The notes beneath the pieces were generated by a model. The model was not told where the DNA came from. It ran no database searches and worked only from the letters and a program-made list of their open reading frames with translations. Positions 8,835 through 14,783 of a stretch of 18,013 bases of DNA are shown one piece after another. The DNA comes from Planctomycetota bacterium. GTDB lineage: Bacteria; Planctomycetota; Planctomycetia; Pirellulales; UBA1268. Every line of letters begins with the position of its first letter. Position 1 is the stretch's first letter. The position numbers and the translations under genes were made by a program. The stretch spans positions 1 through 18,013 of the forward strand of contig QWQL01000192.1 in NCBI GenBank assembly GCA_003670825.1, read 5' to 3'.

Positions 8835-8840
8835 AGTGTA
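8835..8840 (-). promoter_or_regulatory. Candidate -10 element for the HIT-dgt unit, possible leaderless start
   Basis: Read on the minus strand the element is TACACT, 4 of 6 matches to TATAAT. Seven nucleotides (CCACCCC) separate it from the ATG at 8827, so transcription starting at the usual distance would begin at or next to the start codon. No purine-rich ribosome-binding sequence precedes the ATG, which fits a leaderless message. The -35 region (about 8858-8863) is weak. Confidence 0.45.
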
Positions 8841-8855
8841 CCGCCGATTCCGGCG

Positions 8856-8884
8856 TTCAGCAGCGGCCGGGGCTCCCCTATGAT
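8856..8884 (+). promoter_or_regulatory. Candidate promoter for scpA-rnz
   Basis: The -10 is TATGAT at 8879-8884 (5 of 6 to consensus). The -35 is TTCAGC at 8856-8861 (weak, 3 of 6), with a 17-bp spacer. The predicted start near 8891 gives a leader of about 45 nt before the GTG of scpA. It lies in the 107-bp divergent gap between the HIT gene and scpA, the only upstream space available. Confidence 0.45.
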
Positions 8885-8934
8885 CAGAGCCTGGTGACCG
8901 GCGGCAGAGCTACGAGACGACGGCGAGGACGCTT

Positions 8935-9711
8935 GTGGAGTTCAAGGTCGATCTCGACGTCTTCTCCGGTCCGATGGACCTCCTGCTGTACCTCGTGAAA
9001 AAACACGAGGTGGATGTGACAGAGGTGCCGATCGCGGTGATCGCCGGCGAGTTCATCGCCTACCTCGACGTGCTCGAAGATCTGGCCATCGACCAGGTGG
9101 GGGAGTTTGTGGAGCTCGCCAGCGTGCTCCTGGAAATCAAGGCGCGAGCCCTCGTACCCCGCCCCGAGGAGACCGAGGAGCCGGTCGAACTCGTTCGTGA
9201 GGACCTCGTGCAGCGACTGCTGGAGTACAAGCAGTACCGCGACGCCGCGACCATGCTCGAGGATCGGGCGCGGCAGTGGGAGCTGCGGTTCGCCCGGCAT
9301 GCGGCCGACGAGCCGGCGGCCCGAGGGGGCCCGGCCGAGGTGACGATCGCCGACGTGCATGCCTGGGACCTCGTCGGCGCGATGACGCGGGTGATGGTGA
9401 AGCGGGAGAAGCGGCGGCCACGGCAGATCGTCCACGACGATACTCCGATCGAGACCCATGCCGCCCGGATCGAGGCGCTCGTGGCGGAGCGGGGCAGGGT
9501 GGCGTTCACGGAACTCTTCGACGACGATATGCCTCGGTCGCGGATCGTCGGTATCTTTCTGGCGGCCCTGGAGCTCGTCCGCCGCGGCGCGATCGCCACC
9601 CGGCAGGACAAACTGTTCGACGAAATCTGGCTCGAGCCGGCCCCGCCCCGGCAGCCCGCGACCGCATCGACCCTGCCTCTCCCATCGAACCCGCCCCGCG
9701 ACACAGCATGA
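8935..9711 (+). CDS. scpA: Segregation and condensation protein A
   Basis: 258-aa kleisin ScpA, which bridges SMC heads and, with ScpB, forms the SMC-ScpAB chromosome condensation complex. The N-terminal SMC-binding domain starts VFSGPMDLLLYLVKKHEVD (residues 9-27), matching the family FEGPLDLLL-L-I signature. LLEIKARALVP (65-75) and LVQRLLEYKQYRDAA (91-105) are also typical, and a C-terminal winged-helix region (about 185-240) follows. The start is GTG at 8935, supported by GAGGA at 8925-8929 with a 5-nt spacer. The stop overlaps the RNase Z start by 4 bp (ATGA, 9708-9711). No scpB follows; its usual neighbour must be elsewhere. The length is normal. Confidence 0.95.
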   Translation: MEFKVDLDVFSGPMDLLLYLVKKHEVDVTEVPIAVIAGEFIAYLDVLEDLAIDQVGEFVELASVLLEIKARALVPRPEETEEPVELVREDLVQRLLEYKQYRDAATMLEDRARQWELRFARHAADEPAARGGPAEVTIADVHAWDLVGAMTRVMVKREKRRPRQIVHDDTPIETHAARIEALVAERGRVAFTELFDDDMPRSRIVGIFLAALELVRRGAIATRQDKLFDEIWLEPAPPRQPATASTLPLPSNPPRDTA

Positions 9712-10547
9712 TCGACAACTCGCCGTACCGCACCCTCGTTCACAAGGGTCTCACCGTCGAGGGCTACTCGCGGGCCGCCGTGCAGAGCTGCTGGCGGATT
9801 CCCGAGCTCAAGCTCGGCTTCGACCTGGGTTCCCAGCCGTGGGGTTTCATGGCGACGGCTACGTGGTTCATCACCCACACCCACCTCGACCACATCGCCG
9901 CGCTCCCCGTGTACGTGGCCCGGCGGCGGATGATGAAGATGGAGCCGCCGACGATCTACGTTCCCGAGACGGCGATCGAGCCGATCGAGCGGCTCCTCAA
10001 GGCGGTGTCACGGCTCGATCGTGGCCGGCTGCCCTGCACCCTGCTGCCCGCACGGCCCGGTGACGAGATCGAACTCTCGCGGGAGCATGTCGTGACCGTG
10101 TCGGAAACCTGCCACACGATCCCGAGCGTTGGCTACGTGGTCTGGGATCGACGGCGGAAGCTGAAGCACGACTACGCGGGGCTGCCGGGGGACAAGATCC
10201 GCGACCTCAGGCTGTCGGGGGTAGACGTCACGCACGAGATCAGGACGCCGCTGGTGGCCTACCTCGGGGACAGTTCCCCGGAGGGCCTCGACCGCTGCCC
10301 GGCGATGTTCGAGGCGCAGGTGCTGATCACCGAACTGACGTTCGTGGCGCACAGCCACCGCAAGGAGAAAATTCACAAGTTCGGCCACATGCACCTCGAC
10401 GATCTCCTGGCCCGTCGCGAGCGGTTTCGCAACGAGGTGGTGATCGCCACGCACTTCTCGACGCGATACACCGACGACCGTATTCGCCGAATCCTCGCCA
10501 AGAAGCTCCCCGACATGCTCGACGGCCGGCTGCACATCTGGCTCTGA
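9708..10547 (+). CDS. rnz: Ribonuclease Z-like metallo-beta-lactamase protein (short, plant type)
   Basis: 279-aa metallo-beta-lactamase-fold protein, probably tRNA 3'-endonuclease (RNase Z). Metal-binding motifs: THTHLDH (H57, H59, D61, H62), CHTIPSVGYVVW (H136), AYLGDSS (D188), GHMH (H227, H229) and ATHFSTRY (H249). The overall pattern, including an LPGDKIRDLRLSGVDVT block near 159-175 and the short length without an extended exosite arm, resembles from memory the short eukaryotic/plant TRZ1-type enzymes more than the E. coli or Bacillus forms. The frame is open further upstream inside scpA, but the ATG at 9708, which overlaps the scpA stop by 4 bp, is the sensible start since residues before it are antiparallel noise. 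A role in tRNA maturation is inferred from the family. Confidence 0.85.
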   Translation: MIDNSPYRTLVHKGLTVEGYSRAAVQSCWRIPELKLGFDLGSQPWGFMATATWFITHTHLDHIAALPVYVARRRMMKMEPPTIYVPETAIEPIERLLKAVSRLDRGRLPCTLLPARPGDEIELSREHVVTVSETCHTIPSVGYVVWDRRRKLKHDYAGLPGDKIRDLRLSGVDVTHEIRTPLVAYLGDSSPEGLDRCPAMFEAQVLITELTFVAHSHRKEKIHKFGHMHLDDLLARRERFRNEVVIATHFSTRYTDDRIRRILAKKLPDMLDGRLHIWL

Positions 10548-10572
10548 TGTTCGCGGCCGCGGGCTGACACGG

Positions 10573-10596
10573 AGGGCGAAGCCCGAGGGCCGCCCT
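10573..10596 (+). terminator. Hairpin after RNase Z gene, possible terminator
   Basis: In the 87-bp gap after the RNase Z stop, AGGGCG (10573-10578) can pair with CGCCCT (10591-10596). The inner bases can form alternative GGGC/GCCC stems. There is no real T-tract afterwards, so it may be only a weak or factor-dependent terminator separating the gene from hemW. Confidence 0.3.
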
Positions 10597-10622
10597 TCGT
10601 GGTTGCGGCCGACAGGTCCCGT

Positions 10623-10628
10623 TACGAT
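10623..10628 (+). promoter_or_regulatory. Candidate -10 element for hemW, possible leaderless start
   Basis: TACGAT (4 of 6 to TATAAT) ends 6 nt before the ATG at 10635. A start at the usual distance would fall on the start codon. The -35 zone around 10600-10608 (TTGCGG at 10603) is not at ideal spacing. The arrangement repeats what is seen at the HIT gene. Confidence 0.35.
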
Positions 10629-10634
10629 GAGAGC

Positions 10635-11807
10635 ATGCACCTCCCGACGCCGCCGCGGTCTGCCTACGTCCACGTGCCGTTCTGTCGGCACCGGTGCGGC
10701 TACTGCGACTTCACGCTCGTGGCCGGCCGCGACGACCTGATCGACCGCTACCTGCTGGCGATCGGTCGCGAACTCGAACGCCTGGGTCGAGGCATTGTGC
10801 CGGATGGCGATTCGGCGCGGCTGCCGCTCGACACCCTCTATCTCGGCGGCGGGACGCCCTCGCATCTCGGGCCGGCGGGGCTCACTCGGCTGTTTGATCT
10901 GCTCGGGTCGCGGCTCCTGCCCGGCGCCGAAGCGGAGGTGTCGGTCGAAGCCAATCCGCTCGACGTCACCGCGGAGCTCGTGGCGGCGCTGCGCGGTTGT
11001 GGTGTGACGCGGGTCAGCCTCGGAGGGCAATCGCTCGATGCCACGACGCTCGCCGCCCTCGATCGCGACCACTCGCCCGATGACGTTCGCCGCGCCGCCG
11101 ATCGCCTGCATGCCGCCGGCTTTGCAGTGAGCCTCGATCTGATGACCGCCGCGCCAAGCCAGTCGCTCGCCGCCGTGGAGGCCGACCTCGATGCCGCCAT
11201 CGCCCTCGGCGTGCAGCACGTCTCGGTCTACTGCCTGACATGGGAGAAGGGCACGGCCTTTGAGTCGCAGCGAACGAAGGGCCTTCTACGGCCCGTCGAC
11301 GAGCCACTCGAGCGGGCGATGTTCGAAACCGCGATCGACCGGCTCGAGGCGGCGGGCTTCGAGCACTACGAGGTCTCGAACTTCGCGAAGCCGGGGGCCC
11401 GCTGTCGCCACAACGAGGCCTACTGGGACTGCCGCCCATGGGAGGCGTTTGGTCCGGGGGCCGCGAGGTTTGACGGCCGCACCCGGACGACGAACCATCG
11501 GTCCACCACCACGTGGATGAACAAGGTGCTGGGCGGCGGGGATTCTACGGGCGACGTCGATGCCATGAGCGACGACGAGGCAGCCCGCGAGCGTCTCGTG
11601 GTCGGGCTCCGGCGGCGCGACGGCATCGACCGCGAGGCGTTTCGCCTGGCGACCGGTCTCGACGCCGACAGTCTCATCGGCCCGGCCCTCGAACGCTGGT
11701 TGGCGGGCGACCTCGCCCAAGACGATGGCCGCCGCATTCGTCTCACCCGCGACGGCCTGCTCGTCTCCGATTCGCTCTGGGCGGCCGTGCTGCGGCCATC
11801 GGGGTAA
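10635..11807 (+). CDS. hemW: Radical SAM heme chaperone HemW
   Basis: 390-aa radical SAM protein of the HemW family (formerly HemN-like oxygen-independent coproporphyrinogen oxidase), which binds heme and delivers it to client proteins. YVHVPFCRHRCGYCDF places the 4Fe-4S ligands at C17, C21 and C24 with the family phenylalanine after the third cysteine. LYLGGGTPS (about 69-76), RVSLGGQS, and later VSVYCLTWEKGTAF, FEHYEVSNFAKPG and CRHNEAYWDC are all diagnostic. The C-terminal HemW domain is present. I chose ATG 10635 rather than an in-frame GTG at 10599, because family proteins begin only a few residues before YVHVPFC and a -10-like TACGAT lies between the two. The length is normal (about 380). 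It may form a transcription unit of its own. Confidence 0.95.
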   Translation: MHLPTPPRSAYVHVPFCRHRCGYCDFTLVAGRDDLIDRYLLAIGRELERLGRGIVPDGDSARLPLDTLYLGGGTPSHLGPAGLTRLFDLLGSRLLPGAEAEVSVEANPLDVTAELVAALRGCGVTRVSLGGQSLDATTLAALDRDHSPDDVRRAADRLHAAGFAVSLDLMTAAPSQSLAAVEADLDAAIALGVQHVSVYCLTWEKGTAFESQRTKGLLRPVDEPLERAMFETAIDRLEAAGFEHYEVSNFAKPGARCRHNEAYWDCRPWEAFGPGAARFDGRTRTTNHRSTTTWMNKVLGGGDSTGDVDAMSDDEAARERLVVGLRRRDGIDREAFRLATGLDADSLIGPALERWLAGDLAQDDGRRIRLTRDGLLVSDSLWAAVLRPSG

Positions 11808-11821
11808 CCCAAAACCGGCCA

Positions 11822-12049
11822 GCGCGCCCTGCTCGCGACTCCGGCAAGCCGCCCCGGGAATCGCAGGTTCTTTCCCACGTCACCTTCGGGCTTTCCAACG
11901 ACGAGATTGCCCGGTCGCTCGATATCAGTGTCGAGACCGTGAAGGAGCACGTCGCGAACGTGCTACGCAAACCCGCCGTGAATGACCGCACTCAGGCGGC
12001 AGGGTGGGCGCAGCTATTCGCCAACGAGTGCCAAGGCACGGTCGAGTAG
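11822..12049 (+). pseudogene. Fragment of LuxR/NarL-type HTH response regulator
   Basis: Just after the hemW stop, the frame starting near 11822 reads a LuxR-type (GerE) helix-turn-helix: RESQVLSHVTFGLSNDEIAR, then SLDISVETVKEHVANVLRK, then VNDRTQAAGWA. This matches the family pattern of REREVL, G-S-N-x-E-I-A, S-x-x-TVK-H and NRTQAA. No receiver domain or start codon precedes it: upstream in this frame lies only antiparallel reading of hemW. The usual leucine of the KL-x-V-x-NR-T helix is proline here, a change that would damage the recognition region. Family-like sequence ends near 12005; the last 15 codons run through the antisense of the toxin remnant. I read it as the decayed 3' end of a NarL/LuxR regulator gene. 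Confidence 0.8.
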
Positions 12050-12209
12050 CGGCCGCGACAGGAACATGCCGCCGCGAAGCAGATCCTCCACAACCGGCCA
12101 CAGCGTGCGGAACCCACACGTGTGCCGCGACACTCCGCAACAGCGGCAGATGCCCGGCTCGACTGAGAAAGATGAGCGGCGATGCGTTGACGATGCACAC
12201 CTCAGCCAT
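12014..12209 (-). pseudogene. PIN-domain toxin (DUF3368-like), internally deleted and frameshifted
   Basis: Two pieces of a VapC-like PIN toxin. Starting at ATG 12209, frame one gives MAEVCIVNASPLIFLSRAGH and then LPLLRSVAAHVWVP, a typical N-terminus of the PIN family paired with UPF0175 antitoxins (the NASPLIFL motif carries the first catalytic position). Around 12115-12120 the homology jumps frame: the second frame reads GFRTLWPVVEDLLRGG then MFLSRPLLDRALALVGE and stops at TAG (12014-12016), matching the family C-terminus. The middle of the domain, with the other catalytic acidic residues, is missing (families are about 150-160 aa; about 65 codons remain). The ATG overlaps the antitoxin stop by 8 bp, the expected operon order. 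The toxin is almost certainly inactive. Confidence 0.8.
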
Positions 12210-12453
12210 CGGCGATCTCACGGGCAAGCTCGTCGAGACTGACGTGGAACGAGTCCTCTCCGTGCCGAGCAAGGGCCAATAGGAAATCGGTTCGGTCGAG
12301 CCCCGCGACGCTCGCCGCCACTTCCTGGGAAATCGCGCCCCTGCGATACCAGTTCATCGCGGCCGCCAGCCGCAGTTCACTGCCAAAATGAGTCGGGTCT
12401 TCCCGCATCGCTGCGAAAACTTCGTCGGGCATCTGCAACGTCACAGTCGTCAT
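12202..12453 (-). CDS. UPF0175-family antitoxin
   Basis: 83-aa protein of the UPF0175 family (COG2886-like), the usual antitoxin partner of DUF3368 PIN toxins. MTTVTLQMPDEVFAAM at the N-terminus, then ELRLAAAMNWYRRGAIS and EVAASVAGLDRTDFLLALAR, match the family's strand plus helix-turn-helix-like arrangement. I start at ATG 12453 because GAGGAG (12459-12464) stands 5 nt before it; an upstream in-frame GTG at 12459 lies within that ribosome-binding site. The reading frame is intact and ends inside the broken toxin's start, so this is a surviving antitoxin next to a dead toxin. It may still bind DNA or protect against related toxins elsewhere, which is inference. Confidence 0.88.
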   Translation of the reverse strand: MTTVTLQMPDEVFAAMREDPTHFGSELRLAAAMNWYRRGAISQEVAASVAGLDRTDFLLALARHGEDSFHVSLDELAREIADG

Positions 12454-12458
12454 GGGCA

Positions 12459-12464
12459 CTCCTC
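12459..12464 (-). promoter_or_regulatory. Ribosome-binding site of the UPF0175 antitoxin
   Basis: On the minus strand GAGGAG is followed by TGCCC and then ATG at 12453. This decides the start in favour of the ATG over the GTG at 12459. Confidence 0.7.
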
Positions 12465-12756
12465 AACCAAAAGTCTACTCACCCGCGTTGCCACTGCGAC
12501 AAGGATAGCCCGGTCAATGGCACTTCGGCACCGGTGATACGGCTGATGAGCGACTCATAAGCCTCGGGAGGAGCGGCCCGGGCGTCAGGAGACGGTTTCT
12601 CGAAACGCCCTGCGCTGGCGTCGATGGAAAACCCGCCGCCGAGCCGAAGCGGTGCAGAAAGGAGACGGCGCCGAGTCTCGGGCGGGCGGCTGTGGGCGGC
12701 CGCCGTGACACGAAACCGTCGTCTATGATCGCCACCGCCTGGTCGTGACACCGAGC
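12465..12756. other. Non-coding stretch between antitoxin and nuclease-like gene
   Basis: About 290 bp without a convincing gene. A minus-strand frame of 98 codons (12479-12775) exists but has low-complexity, arginine-rich content and no recognisable family. A TATGAT motif on the plus strand at 12724-12729 resembles the -10 before scpA but leads to no gene. On the antitoxin side, TAGACT (12472-12477 region, minus strand) could act as a -10 with a TTGTCG 19 bp upstream; this is weak. Short stems around the stop of the next gene, CCGAG (12751-12755) with CTCGG (12764-12768) and GGAGCC/GGCTCC (12766-12782), could end transcription. Confidence 0.4.
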
Positions 12757-13482
12757 CTAACGTCTCGGAGCCCACGGCTCCGGCTGAAGGGCCGCGTTGC
12801 CGGCCCCGGAGGTGCCCTCTTTTTCGTCAACGAAGCGTCCTCTGGCCCCGACTCGTACTCCCTGCTCACGAGCGTAGGCGATCGTCTGCGGGTGGACCGA
12901 CTCGCAGGCGACGAGACCGACGGCCGGCAAGTCGGCCTTGCGAAGGAGGGCGGCGCGGCGGGCGGCCCGCTCCACGTCGTCGGCGTCGGCCGTGTACGAC
13001 ACCTCGCCAATCACATATGTCGGCTTGTCGTCCACCAGGCCCTGCGCGAGCACGTCGGCGCGGAGGTAATCCTCGACCTCCGGCCGATCCAGTTTCGCCT
13101 CAACTTCATCCAGCAGGTCCGCCGGCTGTAGCACCTTGGCTCGACGGAGGTACAGCCCTAGGTACGAAGGAAGCCGCCGCTGAAACCTCAGTTCCAGCAG
13201 GTCGCCTTCGTGCCGGTCGGTGCGGATGACGAGCCCCCTCACGACCGCTGTCAGTTCTTGGAGCGACTGTTCCGTGCGAGCCTGTGCGTCAGCCAACCGC
13301 TCGAGAACGGAATCGATCCGTGTGAAGTTCGCATCGGAGGCTTCTCGGAGAATCCGGAAATCCTCCTTGGTCACCGAGTCCTTGAGTTCCGCGAACATCG
13401 CGCCGAGCGTCTGCGCGAGCGCCTTGGCCGCCTCCTCGCCGAGCGGGCCTCGGAACTGCTCGAAGATCTGGAACGTGTTCAT
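12757..13482 (-). CDS. Coiled-coil protein with PD-(D/E)XK-like nuclease fold
   Basis: 241-aa protein. Residues about 1-90 form a long helical, likely coiled-coil region (AELKDSVTKEDFRILREASD, then DSVLERLADAQARTEQSLQE). Residues about 95-212 look like the restriction-endonuclease-like fold found in many uncharacterised proteins of cyanobacteria and other environmental bacteria: EDYLRADVLAQG (candidate active-site D143), YVIGEVSYTADADDVERAAR (candidate E160 in the E-x-S form) and a final strand GLVACESVHPQTIAYAREQGVRV. The canonical lysine after the E is not visible; E-V-S takes its place, as in this subfamily, so catalysis is uncertain. The last ~25 residues (GTSGAGNAALQPEPWAPRR) look like non-family tail. 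It has its own promoter (13524-13551). Biological role unknown. Confidence 0.75.
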   Translation of the reverse strand: MNTFQIFEQFRGPLGEEAAKALAQTLGAMFAELKDSVTKEDFRILREASDANFTRIDSVLERLADAQARTEQSLQELTAVVRGLVIRTDRHEGDLLELRFQRRLPSYLGLYLRRAKVLQPADLLDEVEAKLDRPEVEDYLRADVLAQGLVDDKPTYVIGEVSYTADADDVERAARRAALLRKADLPAVGLVACESVHPQTIAYAREQGVRVGARGRFVDEKEGTSGAGNAALQPEPWAPRR

Positions 13483-13510
13483 CAGAAATGCCCGTCATAC
13501 AGCCGCCGCG

Positions 13511-13534
13511 ATCTGACTTCGTAAGTGTACAGAT
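13511..13534. repeat. Imperfect dyad over the -10 region, possible operator
   Basis: The arm ATCTGACTT (13511-13519) is mirrored by AAGT (13523-13526) and CAGAT (13530-13534), with three extra bases inserted in the second arm. The dyad covers the TACACT -10 of the nuclease-like gene, so a bound regulator would block it. The regulator is unknown; the position alone suggests the role. Confidence 0.4.
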
Positions 13535-13551
13535 GTGACGTCCTCCGTCAA
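13524..13551 (-). promoter_or_regulatory. Sigma70-type promoter of the PD-(D/E)XK-like gene
   Basis: On the minus strand the -35 is TTGACG (13546-13551, 5 of 6) and the -10 is TACACT (13524-13529, 4 of 6), separated by 16 bp. The start would fall near 13517, giving a leader of about 35 nt to the ATG at 13482. This is the best-looking promoter in the window. Confidence 0.6.
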
Positions 13552-13625
13552 GCCGATCTCGGGCACGTCGCCGCTGCCTTGGCGACCTGATGCGGCATGC
13601 CACCCCGCGGCTTCGTCCGGCATGC

Positions 13626-13642
13626 GGCGGCGTTCCGCCGCC
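13626..13642. terminator. Perfect GC hairpin between convergently spaced minus-strand genes
   Basis: GGCGGCG (13626-13632), loop TTC, CGCCGCC (13636-13642): a 7-bp perfect stem about 95 bp past the HTH gene stop and before the nuclease promoter. No T-run follows on either strand. The flanks contain CGGCATGC twice (13592-13599 region and 13618-13625), so this could also be a REP-like dispersed element. Otherwise the 255-bp gap 13483-13737 holds only the promoter and dyad. Confidence 0.4.
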
Positions 13643-13737
13643 TGGAAGCACCGCCCTATCGGGCGGGCCATGGAGAGAACGAGCATTTTGCGGCGTCGTG
13701 CGACGGAACCGAATGGTCGCTCCCGTCCCGATTTACC

Positions 13738-14187
13738 TCACACCGCCGCCATTTCGCGGGGTGGCGTCTCGATCTCCACAGTCGTCCGCAGGCGCACATG
13801 CAACGCCGTGAGTACCTTCATCGCTCGCTCGAGCGTGATGCCGAAATACTCGTTCCGTTCGTCCCGCGAGACCTGCGATTCGTGTACGCCGAGGCGTTTT
13901 GCCAATTCCCGCTGCGTGATTCCCTGCGCGATGCGCAGCGAAATCAACATGTGCCCGAAGCCACGAAAGTTGTCGAGCTCATCAAACTCGCGGCGCTTGA
14001 GTCTTTCGTAGCTCTCGACCTCTTCCTTCAGTTGAAGATGGAACGACTCCATCGGATCGACCACGCGCTGGACCGCCTCCGCCGAGATTCCTTCCTCCTT
14101 AAGCCGCTTCCGATACAGCGAGAGGCGGTCGTTCTCCTCCGTGAGACGGTTGATGGCCTCTGCATATTCCTTCTCGTTGTGAATCAT
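13738..14187 (-). CDS. XRE-type HTH protein with N-terminal coiled coil (antitoxin-like)
   Basis: 149-aa protein. Residues about 1-70 are highly charged and helical (INRLTEENDRLSLYRKRLKE, then LQLKEEVESYERLKRREFDE), likely a coiled coil. Residues about 77-133 form a Cro/C1-type helix-turn-helix: HMLISLRIAQGITQRELAKR with GVHESQVSRDERNEY, where the SQVSRDE helix is the recognition helix. This layout is common in antitoxins and in small regulators encoded after a toxin. The start ATG at 14187 is backed by a perfect AAGGAGG (14194-14200) 6 nt upstream, and it overlaps the stop of the DUF6932-like gene by 4 bp (ATGA). The frame is intact. DNA-binding autoregulation is inferred from the family. 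Confidence 0.85.
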   Translation of the reverse strand: MIHNEKEYAEAINRLTEENDRLSLYRKRLKEEGISAEAVQRVVDPMESFHLQLKEEVESYERLKRREFDELDNFRGFGHMLISLRIAQGITQRELAKRLGVHESQVSRDERNEYFGITLERAMKVLTALHVRLRTTVEIETPPREMAAV

Positions 14188-14771
14188 GGATTGCCTCCTT
14201 TGAGCAGCTTCACGATCGCTCTCGGCGAACCGTCACGCCGCGATTGGCGGAATGCCGCAGGAAACTCCAGTTCGTGTCCATGCCGGTCGCGGATGCCACA
14301 ACCGCCTCCCAACGCCGGCACATGCGGATACAGCTCCACGCGATACCGATGCCACATGGGAAGCTGGAGCTTGGGATACCCACGGTATGGCCGCCGCGAT
14401 GCCGGCGACCAGGTCTAAACCTTGTCAGGGTCCATCAGATTCAGCTCTCGTTCGAGTCGGCCCGACGCAAGCAGATCGAGTGCGCAGACGAAATAGCCAT
14501 CGACGTCGTTAGGGTGGTCTTTGTCCTCCGCGAATGATCCATCGGCATAGACTTCGCGGATTCCCACCTGCCAGAGTTGTCGCGTCAGCCGTTCGAGATT
14601 GTCGACGAGTTGTCCGCGCCATGCGGCATCCCAGGTCGGGGAAGCGGATGGCCCCACCGGCCCCCCGACCAGGATCGACCGCCGAAGTTCATCGAACGTC
14701 GCCTCGTAGTCGCCTGGCGGCAAAAGCCCATCGGGACCGAACGGTGGGATCAAAGGCAAAATAACCCTCAT
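14184..14771 (-). pseudogene. DUF6932-like nucleotidyltransferase gene with in-frame amber codon
   Basis: One continuous frame of 196 codons from ATG 14771 to TGA 14184 is interrupted only by TAG at codon 119 (14415-14417). The first part begins MRVILPLIPPFGPDGLLPPG and contains REVYADGSFAEDKDHPNDVD: G78-S79, D89 and D91 form a Pol-beta-type nucleotidyltransferase motif (GS-x9-D-x-D). After the amber codon the same frame reads TWSPASRRPYRGYPKLQLPM, WHRYRVELYPH and LEFPAAFRQSRRDGSPRAIV, which looks like normal family C-terminus. Related sequences, as I remember them, place tryptophan at the stop, so TGG to TAG is a likely single change. The stop overlaps the HTH start. A TTG at 14783 is an alternative start. 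It may be a nonsense pseudogene, or produce a 118-residue truncated protein that keeps the NTase motif. Confidence 0.75.
14194..14200 (-). promoter_or_regulatory. Strong ribosome-binding site of the HTH gene
   Basis: AAGGAGG on the minus strand, 6 nt before the ATG at 14187. It lies inside the last codons of the upstream gene, so the HTH protein can be made even though that gene's reading frame is interrupted. Confidence 0.75.
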
Positions 14772-14775
14772 TATA
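14770..14775 (-). promoter_or_regulatory. Perfect TATAAT at the start of the NTase gene
   Basis: On the minus strand TATAAT overlaps the ATG at 14771 (TATAATG). It lies in an A+T-rich stretch (about 14755-14820) that stands out from the G+C-rich surroundings. No convincing -35 is seen 17 bp upstream. If this -10 is used, transcription would begin past the ATG and translation would have to start at a downstream TTG (codon 5 or 7) before the IPPF motif. Confidence 0.35.
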
Positions 14776-14783
14776 AGGGACAA

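Noticed and set aside
9276..9707. Upstream in-frame extension of the RNase Z frame inside scpA
   Set aside because: The reading is Arg/Gly-rich noise in the +1 frame of scpA. The ATG overlapping the scpA stop is a standard coupled start.
10599..10634. GTG start for hemW 36 bp earlier
   Set aside because: It adds 12 residues not seen in the family and falls before the -10-like TACGAT. ATG 10635 gives the normal N-terminus.
12479..12775. 98-codon minus-strand frame as a gene
   Set aside because: No recognisable family, no ribosome-binding site, low-complexity Arg/Pro/Ser-rich text, and it overlaps the end of the nuclease-like gene.
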